From CAYXWH01 sp964468755 (GTDB taxonomy: Bacteria > Chloroflexota > Dehalococcoidia > Dehalococcoidales > RBG-16-60-22), in NCBI GenBank assembly GCA_964468755.1, contig CAYXWH010000020.1, positions 1 through 25,450 of the forward strand: 25,450 bases of DNA, in the 5' to 3' direction. Positions 1 to 8,493 of this stretch are shown one piece after another (the stretch's first letter is position 1; each line of letters starts with the position of its first letter). Under the pieces are notes generated by a model. The model was not told the origin of the DNA, ran no database searches, and was given only the letters and a program-made list of their open reading frames with translations. The position numbers were made by a program, and so were the translations under genes.

Positions 1-376
1 CAATAAGTATCTGGGCAGCCGCGCCGGTTACTGGTTTGGTCATGGAACGGATATTGAACAGGGTGTTTTTTCCCATCGGCACTCCGTTTTCTCTATCACT
101 CCAACCGAAGACCTCGTGCATAACCACATATCGATTCTTGAGCACCATAAGCTCTGCCCCGACTATCCGTTCATTATCCAGGTAACTCTGAACAATATCG
201 GCAAGCTCCTGCAACGCTTCCGGGGACATATTCTGGCTTTCCGGTGTCGCATAGGAGAAGTGTTCCTGGTTCGTCAGCACACCCTCGCCAGTCAGAACCT
301 TACAGCCTGTTAACGGGATGATTAACAAGACAAAAGCTACTAATAGACTTGCCGTAGCCACTATTACCTTCCTCAA
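1..376 (-). CDS. Lipoprotein serine hydrolase (beta-lactamase/esterase fold), partial
   Basis: The 3' part lies beyond the left edge; 125 codons are visible. Translation from a TTG at 376-374 gives a short basic N-terminus, a hydrophobic stretch (residues 5-22) and a lipobox L22-T23-G24-C25, so the product should be exported and lipid-anchored. The mature part reads like the beta-lactamase-related family (class C / EstB-like, Pfam Beta-lactamase): a motif SMTK at 111-114 matches the catalytic SxxK, with S111 the expected nucleophile and K114 the general base. The TTG start is chosen because a strong Shine-Dalgarno (complement of 384-392, AAGGAGGGT) sits 7-8 nt upstream and the signal peptide begins right there. 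Family members are D-alanyl-D-alanine peptidases, esterases or beta-lactamases; the substrate cannot be told from this fragment, and the second (YxN) and third motifs are outside the window. Confidence 0.85.
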   Translation of the reverse strand, partial: MRKVIVATASLLVAFVLLIIPLTGCKVLTGEGVLTNQEHFSYATPESQNMSPEALQELADIVQSYLDNERIVGAELMVLKNRYVVMHEVFGWSDRENGVPMGKNTLFNIRSMTKPVTGAAAQILI

Positions 377-422
377 AGTCCGCACCCTCCTTAATTACGT
401 TGTAATAACAAAGGTTTAGCCC

Positions 423-451
423 ATTATACAGGAGTCAGAGATTTGGATAAA
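423..451 (-). promoter_or_regulatory. Candidate sigma-70-type promoter for the lipoprotein hydrolase
   Basis: On the minus strand a perfect TATAAT (complement of 423-428) lies about 47 nt before the TTG start. The -35 at 17 bp spacing (446-451, TTTATC) is poor, so the call rests mainly on the -10 box. Confidence 0.45.
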
Positions 452-577
452 GTTCTACTGTAATCCGTCACGTTCCGTACTCATCCCCAACCACTGGCTA
501 ACATTCCGCAAACGGACTTCCCGCTACCATAAAAAGTTGGTACTGATAAGTACAACCTGAAGCTAAACCGGCTATAT

Positions 578-627
578 ATAGTTCCTGAGATTCACCCGCT
601 TCCCCGCTCAGGGATAAATCTTTTGTA
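578..627. repeat. Degenerate repeat, copy 1 (partner at 4387-4436)
   Basis: By hand alignment without gaps, 34 of 50 positions match 4387-4436, including the shared cores CGCTCAGGG and CTNTTGT. The two copies lie in the same orientation on either side of the beta-helix gene. The match is modest, so common origin is possible rather than certain. Confidence 0.35.
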
Positions 628-821
628 TCTTTTAATCAGGGTGTCCACCTTGTCAGACTAAATTTAAATAAGAAAGTCCCGCATAGTATCTGCCAGCGCC
701 ACCAAAGGGGATGATACCTGGAACCACTTGACTTAGTAAAGGTCGCGTTCTATTAAAATCTATTACCTAAGTCCTACTTACTTAATTCTAGCTGAATTTA
801 TTTGAATAAGCCATTTCTGAA

Positions 822-888
822 CATGTATAATTGAGTTGATTCCCAGCTGGTGCCAACTTAAATCTTGTTCTCAACTCAATTACACATG
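822..888. repeat. 18 bp inverted repeat with 32 nt loop
   Basis: The left arm 822-839 (CATGTATAATTGAGTTGA) and the right arm 871-888 (TCAACTCAATTACACATG) are reverse complements with one mismatch. The loop contains the palindrome CCAGCTGG (843-850). It ends about 105 bp before the beta-helix start. There is no T-tract, so it is not a typical terminator; it could be a regulatory hairpin, a dyad binding site or the ends of a tiny mobile element. Confidence 0.7.
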
Positions 889-992
889 ATATATGCGCAT
901 GCAAAATTAATGCGGAAGCAAGTAACTAATTACGTCAATATACGGTAGTATAGATACTCTTTTTAAATAATTTGGAGAAAGGATACGAGTAA

Positions 993-3900
993 GTGCAAAG
1001 ATTATTGAGTATATTTCTGGTAGTCGCTCTGGCTTTAATTGGGATTTCGACATTCCCAACTCAGCCGGTAGCCGCAGCAGGGGACTTTTTCTTTCCTGAA
1101 AATTTCAACACAATGCAGGATGCAATAGATGCTGCTGAAGCAGCCGGTGGCGGCACCGTACATGCTTCCAACGGCATATACACGGAGAAAATATCCCTGA
1201 AAAGCGGTGTACGCGTAATTGCAGATAATATCGGCGGTGTTATTATTGATGCTGCCGATACTGGTACCGTGGTCACTGCAATTGGGGTAGACAACACCGC
1301 AGAAATAAACGGCATAATCATCACCGGTGGCAATAGTATTGACGGTGCTGGTATGTATATTGAGAACTCCTCTCCCATTATCGCTAACTGCGAGTTCATT
1401 AATAATACCGCTTCGAATCGGGGGGGTGGTATCTATAACAACAGCAACAGTAGTCCGTTAATCACCAACTGCACCTTCTTGAATAATAGTGCCAAAAATG
1501 GTGGCGGGATGTACAACTATGGGAACTCCTCACCAGTTGTAACAGAATGTACTTTTTCCGGAAACTCAGCAACGGCAGAAAATGGCGGCGGGATCATCAA
1601 CGATAACGGATGTTCCCCCATTATAACCGATTGCACCTTCGCTGAAAATACGGCCTACTTTCTTGGTGGAGGAATGTACAACCTATGGAATTGTTCACCT
1701 GTTGTTACAGGGTGTGCTTTTATCGACAATGAAGCCGAGTATGGCGGTGGAATGGCCAACAGGGATTACTGCAATCCTGTATTGAGCAGCTGCAACTTCG
1801 CTGGAAATGAAGCCAAGTTGCGAGATGATATACTCTGGGGATTTGGGGGTGTTGGTGGTGGGGTGTATAACAGTCAGGCCTCTCCCATCGTGGCCAACTG
1901 TATCTTCTCGGGAAATAGTGCTGAGGTACATGGCGGCGGGATTTACGGCCGTGACCGCTCAAAGCCTCAGATAACCAACTGCACTTTTGTCAGTAACATA
2001 TCGCTACTTGCAGGAAGTACACTGGCCTTTGATTCCGATAGGCAGTCCAGACCCAATACAGTTCAAATCTCGAACTGTATTATCTGGGACGGTGGCAACG
2101 GGATCTGGAACAATGACAACTCCAGCATCACTATTTCCTACTCTGACGTTCAGGGTAGCGGTGGCAGCAGTTCATGGACTATTACTTCAGCAACTGACGG
2201 AGGCGGTAACATCGATGAGGATCCCCTGCTGGATAATAACCTTTATCTGCAGGCAGGCTCCCCGTGCATCGATGCTGGAGACAACACCAAAGTACCCGCA
2301 GGAATCGTTACCGACTTTCAAGGTAATGACCGTTTCTTCGATGACTTATCAACTATCGATACCGGGAATGGCATGCCGCCAATAGTCGATATCGGCATCG
2401 ATGAGTTTGGGTTAGGGCCAGTTATAAACGTAAATACCGGTTATTCTTACCGTACGATTCAGCTAGCCATAGACACAGCCTCTTCCGGAGATGCGATAAA
2501 TGTGACTGAAGGTACCTATTATGAAAATATCTCCTGGAATAATAAGGACCTTGTGATTATAGGTGAAGGAGAGGGTATTACTATCATTGACGGTAGCGGC
2601 AGCGGAAGTGTAATCACCACCAATGGCTTAACTAATGCGGCAAGGTTAGAGGAATTCACCTTACAAAATGGTATCTCCTGGCGCGGGGGAGGAATGTGGA
2701 ATCAATCTTATTCTTCGCCTACCATCACCAACTGCACCTTCCTGAATAATAGCGCCGACAATGGTGGCGGGATGTACAACTACAGGCACTCCTCACCTGT
2801 TGTAACAGAGTGCACTTTTTCCGGAAACTCAGCAACGGCAGAAAATGGCGGCGGAATCATCAACGATTACATATGTTCCCCCACTATAATCGATTGCACT
2901 TTCACTGAAAATACGGCCCACTTTCTTGGTGGAGGAATGTACAACCTCTGGAACTGTTCACCTATGGTGACAGGCTGCGCTTTTATCGACAATGAAGCCG
3001 AGTATGGCGGTGGAATGGCCAACAGGGATTACTGCAATCCGGTGCTGACCAACTGTAGCTTCACCGGAAATGAAGCTGTTTTACGACCGACTCAACTCTG
3101 GGGTTTCGGCGGTGTAGGTGGTGGGGTGTATAACAGTCAAGCCTCTCCCACTATGACCAACTGCATCTTCTCGGGAAATAGTGCTGAGGTACATGGCAGC
3201 GGGCTTTACGGCCGTGACCGCTCAAAGCCCCAGATAACCAACTGCACTTTTGTCAGTAACATACCGCTACTTGCAGGAAGTACACTGGCCTTTGATTCCG
3301 TTGGGCAGTCCAGACCCAATACGGTTCAAATCTCGAACTGTATTATCTGGGATGGCGGCAACGGGATCTGGAACAATGACAACTCTATCATCACTATTTC
3401 CTACTCTGACGTTCAGGGTAGCGGTGGCAGCAGTTCATGGACGATTACTTCAGCAATTGACGTAGGCGGTAACATCGATGAGGACCCCCTGCTGGATGAT
3501 AACCTCTGTCTGCAGGCAGGCTCCCCGTGCATCGACGCTGGCAGTAATGACGCCCTACCGGCTGATACCACGGACCTCGATGGCAACGGTAATACCAACG
3601 AGAAAATACCCTTTGACATTGACGGCAATCCGCGCATCGTTGGCGATGTCGTGGATATAGGTGCCCTAGAAAGTCAGCCTCCGCCTAATGAACCACCGGT
3701 TGCCGATGCCGGCGGACCATACTTGATTGATATGGGCGATGACCTTTACCTTGACGGGACTGGTTCAAGTGACCCTGACACTGCGCATGGGGACAGTATC
3801 GTCTCCTACGAGTGGGATTTGAATGACGACGGGGAGTATAATGATGCCACCGGAGAAACAACAGTAGTCATCTTTAACGACTACGGAGTTTACACAGTGG

Positions 3901-4238
3901 GATTAAAGGTCACGGATAGCTTGGGGGAGTGCGATACGGATACCGCTATAGTAGAGGTTCTAGCCGTACCAGAGGTAATGGTTGAAACTCTCGGCGAAGA
4001 TTTGGATGCTATAGGCCTGCCTGAGGGCATGGAGAACAGCCTTACTAAATCACTGGATAGTGCGCTTAAGGTCCTCGAAGATTCCAACGAGAAAAACGAT
4101 GTGGCTGCCATCAATGCTCTTGAGGCCTTCATAAACAAGATTGAGGCACAGCGTGGCAAGAAGATTACTGTTGAAGTTGCCGATGACCTTATCACCAAGG
4201 CTCTGGAGATAATCACGGCACTCAGCGAGGATACATAA
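993..4238 (+). CDS. Secreted beta-helix protein with PKD and FIMAH-like domains
   Basis: A 1,081-residue exported protein. The start is a GTG at 993, placed 9 nt after AAAGGA (978-983), followed by a Sec signal peptide with a hydrophobic core at residues 4-20 and a likely cleavage after AAA29. Residues about 32-880 form two right-handed parallel beta-helix modules, each opening with a cap (TMQDAIDAA at the first, TIQLAIDTA at the second) and continuing with Pmp-like repeats of the type CxFxxNxA...GGGMxN. Each module ends in SPCIDAG, and DVVDIGALES, usual in such helices, closes the second. A PKD domain covers about 897-989 (PPVADAGGPY start, YEWDLNDDG, GVYTVGLKVTDS). The last 85 residues, with FINKIEAQRGKKI, resemble the FIMAH domain. 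I see no membrane anchor or sorting motif, so it is probably released or held by the C-terminal domains. Helix proteins of this kind bind or cut polysaccharides or act as adhesins; no catalytic site is evident. Confidence 0.9.
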   Translation: MQRLLSIFLVVALALIGISTFPTQPVAAAGDFFFPENFNTMQDAIDAAEAAGGGTVHASNGIYTEKISLKSGVRVIADNIGGVIIDAADTGTVVTAIGVDNTAEINGIIITGGNSIDGAGMYIENSSPIIANCEFINNTASNRGGGIYNNSNSSPLITNCTFLNNSAKNGGGMYNYGNSSPVVTECTFSGNSATAENGGGIINDNGCSPIITDCTFAENTAYFLGGGMYNLWNCSPVVTGCAFIDNEAEYGGGMANRDYCNPVLSSCNFAGNEAKLRDDILWGFGGVGGGVYNSQASPIVANCIFSGNSAEVHGGGIYGRDRSKPQITNCTFVSNISLLAGSTLAFDSDRQSRPNTVQISNCIIWDGGNGIWNNDNSSITISYSDVQGSGGSSSWTITSATDGGGNIDEDPLLDNNLYLQAGSPCIDAGDNTKVPAGIVTDFQGNDRFFDDLSTIDTGNGMPPIVDIGIDEFGLGPVINVNTGYSYRTIQLAIDTASSGDAINVTEGTYYENISWNNKDLVIIGEGEGITIIDGSGSGSVITTNGLTNAARLEEFTLQNGISWRGGGMWNQSYSSPTITNCTFLNNSADNGGGMYNYRHSSPVVTECTFSGNSATAENGGGIINDYICSPTIIDCTFTENTAHFLGGGMYNLWNCSPMVTGCAFIDNEAEYGGGMANRDYCNPVLTNCSFTGNEAVLRPTQLWGFGGVGGGVYNSQASPTMTNCIFSGNSAEVHGSGLYGRDRSKPQITNCTFVSNIPLLAGSTLAFDSVGQSRPNTVQISNCIIWDGGNGIWNNDNSIITISYSDVQGSGGSSSWTITSAIDVGGNIDEDPLLDDNLCLQAGSPCIDAGSNDALPADTTDLDGNGNTNEKIPFDIDGNPRIVGDVVDIGALESQPPPNEPPVADAGGPYLIDMGDDLYLDGTGSSDPDTAHGDSIVSYEWDLNDDGEYNDATGETTVVIFNDYGVYTVGLKVTDSLGECDTDTAIVEVLAVPEVMVETLGEDLDAIGLPEGMENSLTKSLDSALKVLEDSNEKNDVAAINALEAFINKIEAQRGKKITVEVADDLITKALEIITALSEDT
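1461..2279 (+). repeat. Intragenic direct repeat, copy 1
   Basis: This stretch (residues 157-429) matches 2724-3542 at a constant offset of 1,263 bp, exactly 421 codons, with no indels that I could find. Long blocks are identical at the protein level, for example NLWNCSP, FIDNEAEYGGGMANRDYCNP and the RDRSKPQITNCTFVSNI region. Weaker similarity extends upstream to the module cap, so the duplicated unit is the whole helix module. Confidence 0.9.
2724..3542 (+). repeat. Intragenic direct repeat, copy 2
   Basis: Second copy (residues 578-850) of the block at 1461-2279. Differences are scattered single-base changes, many silent, which points to a fairly recent duplication or ongoing gene conversion between the halves. 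Confidence 0.9.
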
Positions 4239-4296
4239 GACCACCACTCGTCTTCCTGCTGAACAAGATAGTATTTAAGAACACAAGTGGCGAAAT

Positions 4297-4332
4297 ATCT
4301 GCTAACATATTTGCTAACGCACTTGTTAACAC
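4297..4332. repeat. Three 12-nt tandem units
   Basis: Consecutive units ATCTGCTAACAT, ATTTGCTAACGC and ACTTGTTAACAC share the core TGYTAAC at a fixed 12-nt spacing, close to one helical turn. They lie about 60 bp after the beta-helix stop. Confidence 0.55.
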
Positions 4333-4343
4333 TATACAAGACA

Positions 4344-4367
4344 AGGTGGTATTTGTTACTACCACCT
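4344..4367 (+). terminator. Weak hairpin after the beta-helix gene
   Basis: AGGTGGTA (4344-4351) pairs perfectly with TACCACCT (4360-4367) around an 8-nt loop, about 105 nt after the stop codon. No T-run follows, so it may protect the 3' end or terminate only weakly. Confidence 0.4.
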
Positions 4368-4386
4368 GCAGTTAAATCACCTGTAT

Positions 4387-4436
4387 AGAGTTACCGGGAC
4401 TTACGTAATTCCACGCTCAGGGGCAAACCTCTTGTC
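4387..4436. repeat. Degenerate repeat, copy 2 (partner at 578-627)
   Basis: Same orientation as 578-627, 34 of 50 positions identical by eye. Together the two copies bracket the beta-helix gene and its spacers. Confidence 0.35.
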
Positions 4437-4563
4437 GGGGGTTATACCTTTAAATTATCCACCGCCCCCAGCCTCCCCTACTCGCCGGTTATCTTTTCCC
4501 ACCCGGCCATCCTCACAGCACCATCGGCTTGTACCGTGAGCCTATGTCTCCTCCCCTTTTCCA

Positions 4564-6798
4564 CTATCCTTCATCACCGGACTCTCCTTCTCCCCCCTCC
4601 CGGTCTAGCTCCTCCTCAAGCTGCTCCATAAGGCGGGCGGCGCGCGGGTAGCCGATGTGGAGCCGCCTTTGCAAAAACGATGTGGAGATATGCTCGTGCT
4701 GTGTTGCCAGTTCCTTGGCAGCATCCAGCAGCGGGTCCCGGGGATACTCCCGCCCGCCGACCTCTGCCGCCGCCCGGGTGATATCCTCCATCTTCATCCG
4801 GTCGGCTTCTTGTTCCTGCTGCCCTCCCCAGAAATAGACCAGCCGCTCCATCTCGGCGTCGGAGAGAAAACACCCCTGGAGCCGCTTGGGTTTGGCCGCC
4901 TCGGTGGGCATAAACAGCATATCGCCCCGACCCAGCAGCTTCTCCGCCCCGACCATATCCAGGATGGTGCGCGAGTCCACCTGCGAGGTCACCGCAAAGC
5001 TGATGCGCGTCGGGAAGTTCGCCTTAATCAGACCGGTGACCACATCCACCGAGGGGCGCTGCGTCGCCACAATAAGGTGAATGCCGGTCGCCCGCGCCAG
5101 CTGGGCAAGGCGGCACAGAATATTCTCCACCTCATCATACCCGGCCATCATCAGGTCGGCCAGCTCATCGATAATCAATACCAGGTAGGGCAGCTTCTCC
5201 TCCCCCTGCTTGGTCTTATTGTACCCTTCAATATGACGGGCACCCGCCGACGCCAGCTTTTGATACCGCTCGTCCATCTCCTTGCTCAGCCAGCGCAGCG
5301 CGATTAATGCCTTGTTGGCATCAACGATCACCGGAGCCGCCAGGTGAGGGATACTGTTATAAGGAGTCAGCTCAACCCGCTTGGGGTCAACCAGGATAAA
5401 GCGGATATCATAGGGGGTATTATGCATCAGCAGGCAGCATATAATGGCATTCAGGCAGACTGTCTTGCCGCTGCCGGTCGCCCCGGCGATAAGCAGGTGC
5501 GGCATTTTCGTCAGGTCAGACACTACCGCCTCACCACCAGCTCCCTTACCCAGCGCCAGAGCCAGCCTGGACTTGGGCAACATCTTCTGGAAAGAGCTGG
5601 TCTCCAGCACTCCCCGCAGGCTGACCATGTTGGAAATGGTATTCGGCACCTCGACACCCACGACCGGCTTGCCCGGCACCGGGGCTTCAATCCGAATGGT
5701 AGGCGCCGCCAGGGCCAGCGCCAGATCGTTCGCCAGGGAGGTTATCCGGTCCACCTTGACCCGCGTCCTGGAGACCTCTTTCTGTTTTATCTGAATATTA
5801 CCGTCACGGTCACGTTCCTTTACTTCTTTAAATTTCCGGTCCCAGCCCGGCTCAACACCAAACTGGGTAACAGTAGGCCCGGTATTTATCTGCACCACCT
5901 TGGTTTCAACACCATAGCTGGCGAGGGCATCTTCAATAAGCCGTGCCCGCTGCACATTATCGGCATCGCTGAACTCCATATCCACCGACTTGTCCAGAAT
6001 GTCAACTGGCGGCAGCCGCCAGCCGTTCACCGTAACCAGCTCCGGCGACTGACCATACTTCCTCCAGACGTCCTGTGCCACCTGTTTCAGCTCCTTCTGT
6101 GGCTCAGGAATAGCCTGGGCCCTTTCCTGGACCGGCAGCGGTGGCCTGGTGGTGGCTGTCTCCGGTGGTATTAGTGGATTCTCCATCTCTACCGGGGGTT
6201 CGGGCCTTGAAGTAACAGGCGGTCTGGTATGAGTAACCTGACTGAGCGGCGGCTGGACCTCTCTTCTGACCGGAGCGGGCCTCCGCTCAAACTGCTTGAC
6301 CAGCCATGACAAAGACCTGCCGATAGCGTGGATGCTGGCTCGCGGAGCCAACAGAAAGACACCGATGATAATAAGACCCAGCACCCGCAATACATCAGCG
6401 ACATCCGTGTAGCCGATAATCGCCCGGCCGAAGGTGCCTCCCAGGTTAAAAAAGGCGATTATTCCCCACACCGCCAGTGCCAGGGCTACACCGCCCAGCC
6501 ACCGGTGCCAGTGGAAAAGAAATGTGCCAACTTTCCGCAGCCATATCCGCACTACCAGGACGATGATAGCCCCACCAATGAACAGCAGCCCCCAGCCGAA
6601 CATATTTACCAGACTGCCGGCAGCCGCTTCTATATTGGACCACTGCCAGAACAACACCAATACAATGATGACCAGCAACAGTAACTGCCGTACCGGTGTC
6701 GATATTACCACGCTCCCGAACCGCCGCCACCGCGAACGCTGCTCAGGACGTTTCCTCGATTTGGGCTTATCATTTACTGGTGGTTTTCGTCTCGCCAT
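4564..6798 (-). CDS. ftsK: DNA translocase FtsK/SpoIIIE
   Basis: A 744-residue membrane-anchored ATPase that pumps DNA through the closing septum and helps resolve sister chromosomes. Four membrane segments are visible at about 37-53, 68-88, 101-119 and 136-152, followed by a proline-rich linker (about 170-230). The motor has the alpha domain (about 240-390), Walker A AGATGSGKT at 438-446, Walker B LVLIIDELADL at 539-549 and the RATGIHLIVATQRPSVDVVTG block from 569. The C-terminal winged-helix gamma domain (about 685-733) should read KOPS-like guide sequences. The length is normal for short-linker SpoIIIE-type proteins. It is the last gene of udg-rnj-ftsK, starting 30 nt after the rnj stop. 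No strong Shine-Dalgarno is seen before the ATG, so it may depend on readthrough from rnj. Confidence 0.97.
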   Translation of the reverse strand: MARRKPPVNDKPKSRKRPEQRSRWRRFGSVVISTPVRQLLLLVIIVLVLFWQWSNIEAAAGSLVNMFGWGLLFIGGAIIVLVVRIWLRKVGTFLFHWHRWLGGVALALAVWGIIAFFNLGGTFGRAIIGYTDVADVLRVLGLIIIGVFLLAPRASIHAIGRSLSWLVKQFERRPAPVRREVQPPLSQVTHTRPPVTSRPEPPVEMENPLIPPETATTRPPLPVQERAQAIPEPQKELKQVAQDVWRKYGQSPELVTVNGWRLPPVDILDKSVDMEFSDADNVQRARLIEDALASYGVETKVVQINTGPTVTQFGVEPGWDRKFKEVKERDRDGNIQIKQKEVSRTRVKVDRITSLANDLALALAAPTIRIEAPVPGKPVVGVEVPNTISNMVSLRGVLETSSFQKMLPKSRLALALGKGAGGEAVVSDLTKMPHLLIAGATGSGKTVCLNAIICCLLMHNTPYDIRFILVDPKRVELTPYNSIPHLAAPVIVDANKALIALRWLSKEMDERYQKLASAGARHIEGYNKTKQGEEKLPYLVLIIDELADLMMAGYDEVENILCRLAQLARATGIHLIVATQRPSVDVVTGLIKANFPTRISFAVTSQVDSRTILDMVGAEKLLGRGDMLFMPTEAAKPKRLQGCFLSDAEMERLVYFWGGQQEQEADRMKMEDITRAAAEVGGREYPRDPLLDAAKELATQHEHISTSFLQRRLHIGYPRAARLMEQLEEELDREGGEGESGDEG

Positions 6799-6828
6799 AT
6801 CACGTCCGGCATATTTGATTCAAGCTAA

Positions 6829-8487
6829 TTATACCTTCACCATAAACGGCAGTATCATGGGACGCCGCTTTGTTTGCTGGTAATAGAACTTGTCCAGCGT
6901 ATCTCGGACTTTGGTATTGATGAAGCTCCACTCGGCAGGCCGCGCCCCGCTGTGGTCCAGAGCCTGGGCAATTAAGTCACGGCTCTTCTCAATCATGTCC
7001 TTGAACTCCCTGGCATCGACGAAACCACGGGTTACGATGTCCGGGCGTCCGACCAGTTTCCCGGTCTGACGGTTTACCGCGATAATCACCACCACGATGC
7101 CGTCCTTGGACAGCATTCTCCGGTTGCGCAGCACCACCCCGCCGATGTCACCCACGCTCAGACCGTCGACATAGACATGCCCGGAGCTCACTTTTCCGGT
7201 TACCCTGGCGGACTGCGCGCTCAGTTCGAGGACATTACCGTCCTCCAGAACAAATATCTGTTCTCTGGGAATGCCTACCTCTTCCGCCAATCTGGCATGA
7301 AGACTGAGTTGACGGTACTCGCCGTGAATAGGCACGAAATATCGGGGCTTGACCAGGTTCAGCAGCAGCTTGAGCTCTTCCTGGCTGCCGTGCCCGTGGA
7401 CATGGACCCGGATCTCCTTACCGTATAATACCTGCGCACCCTGTTTAAACAGGTTGTCGATGGTCCTGTTGACCAGGGCTTCATTACCCGGGATAGGCGT
7501 CGCCGAGAGCACAATGGTGTCACCCTTCTGAATATGCACATGCCGATGGTCCCGGTTAGCCATACGAACCAGGGCGGAGGTAGGCTCACCCTGACTACCG
7601 GTGGTGACCAGCACAATCCGGTGGGCAGGTAAACCGCGCATCTCATCAATCCGCCCCAGAATGCCGTCCGGCGCTTCGAGGTACCCCATCTCCAGCGCCA
7701 TACGCACGGTATCGCCCATGCTCCGTCCGACAATAAAAACGCGGCGCTGGTGTTTTATCGCCGCATCGATGACCTGCTGAATACGGGAAACCAGTGAGGA
7801 AAATGTGGTGACAATTACTCTGCCCGATGCGTTGGCCATAATGTGGTCCAGGGACTCACTGACTATCTTCTCCGAAGGGGTGTAGCCGGGCAGTTCCGCG
7901 TAGGTGGAGTCAGAGAGAAGCAGCAAAGTCCCCGGTGCGCCCAGCTGTGCCAGCCGGGACAGGTCAGTCGCTTTTCCGCTGACCGGAGTGTAATCAATCT
8001 TAAAATCACCGCTATGGACAATAGTGCCCACCGGCGTAGTGATGATGAGCCCAACGGAATCAGGTATGCTGTGACAAACGGGAAAGAACTCAATCTTGAA
8101 CTTTCCCAGGCTGAATTCCTCACCCGGGGTCACCACATTGAGTTGAGTCCCTTCCAGTGCCTTTCTTTCCTTGAGCTTGACCCGGATAAGCCCATAGGAA
8201 AGCTTGGTTGAGTAGACCGGCACATTAATCTGGGGAAGCACGTACGGCAGCGCACCGATATGGTCCTCATGCCCGTGGGTAATTAGTATACCCCTTATCT
8301 TGGACCTTCTCTCCACCAGATAGCTGATATCAGGGAGCACCAGGTCAATGCCCAGCATCTCCTCTTCGGGGAACATGAGTCCGGCATCAATGATAATAAT
8401 GTCGTTCTCATATTCCATCACCAGGAGATTTTTACCGATCTCACCCACACCACCAAGGGGAATGATTTTCAGTCTTGGCTTTGCCAT
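6829..8487 (-). CDS. rnj: Ribonuclease J
   Basis: A 552-residue metallo-beta-lactamase/beta-CASP ribonuclease of the RNase J family, which cuts RNA internally and as a 5'-to-3' exonuclease in mRNA decay and rRNA processing. Metal-binding motifs are HGHEDH at 71-76, H139 (FPVCHS), HSGD with H158 and D161, and H388 in PIHGE. The beta-CASP region includes TTGSQGEP (about 295-302) and VHVHGHGSQEE (361-371); the last ~100 residues match the RNase J C-terminal domain. The length is typical. The start ATG lies 6 nt after the udg stop, and its Shine-Dalgarno GAGGT overlaps the last udg codons, so the two genes are probably translated together. A single RNase J is seen here; whether a second paralogue exists elsewhere cannot be told. 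Confidence 0.96.
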   Translation of the reverse strand: MAKPRLKIIPLGGVGEIGKNLLVMEYENDIIIIDAGLMFPEEEMLGIDLVLPDISYLVERRSKIRGILITHGHEDHIGALPYVLPQINVPVYSTKLSYGLIRVKLKERKALEGTQLNVVTPGEEFSLGKFKIEFFPVCHSIPDSVGLIITTPVGTIVHSGDFKIDYTPVSGKATDLSRLAQLGAPGTLLLLSDSTYAELPGYTPSEKIVSESLDHIMANASGRVIVTTFSSLVSRIQQVIDAAIKHQRRVFIVGRSMGDTVRMALEMGYLEAPDGILGRIDEMRGLPAHRIVLVTTGSQGEPTSALVRMANRDHRHVHIQKGDTIVLSATPIPGNEALVNRTIDNLFKQGAQVLYGKEIRVHVHGHGSQEELKLLLNLVKPRYFVPIHGEYRQLSLHARLAEEVGIPREQIFVLEDGNVLELSAQSARVTGKVSSGHVYVDGLSVGDIGGVVLRNRRMLSKDGIVVVIIAVNRQTGKLVGRPDIVTRGFVDAREFKDMIEKSRDLIAQALDHSGARPAEWSFINTKVRDTLDKFYYQQTKRRPMILPFMVKV

Positions 8488-8493
8488 GGGTTT

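Larger units (their letters stand above)
377..992. other. 616 bp AT-rich non-coding gap
   Basis: No plausible gene was found on either strand between the divergent hydrolase and beta-helix genes. The gap holds the hydrolase promoter and ribosome site at its left end, a degenerate repeat at 578-627 related to one beyond the far end of the beta-helix gene, and an 18 bp inverted repeat at 822-888. The ribosome site for the beta-helix gene (GGAGAAAGGA, 974-983) is at its right end. I see no convincing promoter for the plus strand. Confidence 0.6.
4239..4563. other. 325 bp non-coding gap between convergent genes
   Basis: No gene seen. In order it holds three 12-nt imperfect tandem units (4297-4332), a hairpin (4344-4367) and the second copy of the degenerate repeat (4387-4436). 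The final part is C-rich on the plus strand and shows no clear terminator for ftsK. Confidence 0.6.

Noticed and set aside
822..888. Rho-independent terminator reading of the inverted repeat
   Set aside because: The loop is long, the arms are AT-rich and no T-run follows on either strand.
3890..4339. 149-residue minus-strand frame at the 3' end of the beta-helix gene
   Set aside because: It is antisense to the PKD/FIMAH coding region and serine-rich as expected of a shadow frame; no start signal supports it.
4657..6174. Plus-strand open frames of 216 and 276 residues opposite ftsK
   Set aside because: Both are antisense to conserved ftsK motor sequence and rich in His, Gln and Arg in the way of reverse-strand shadows.
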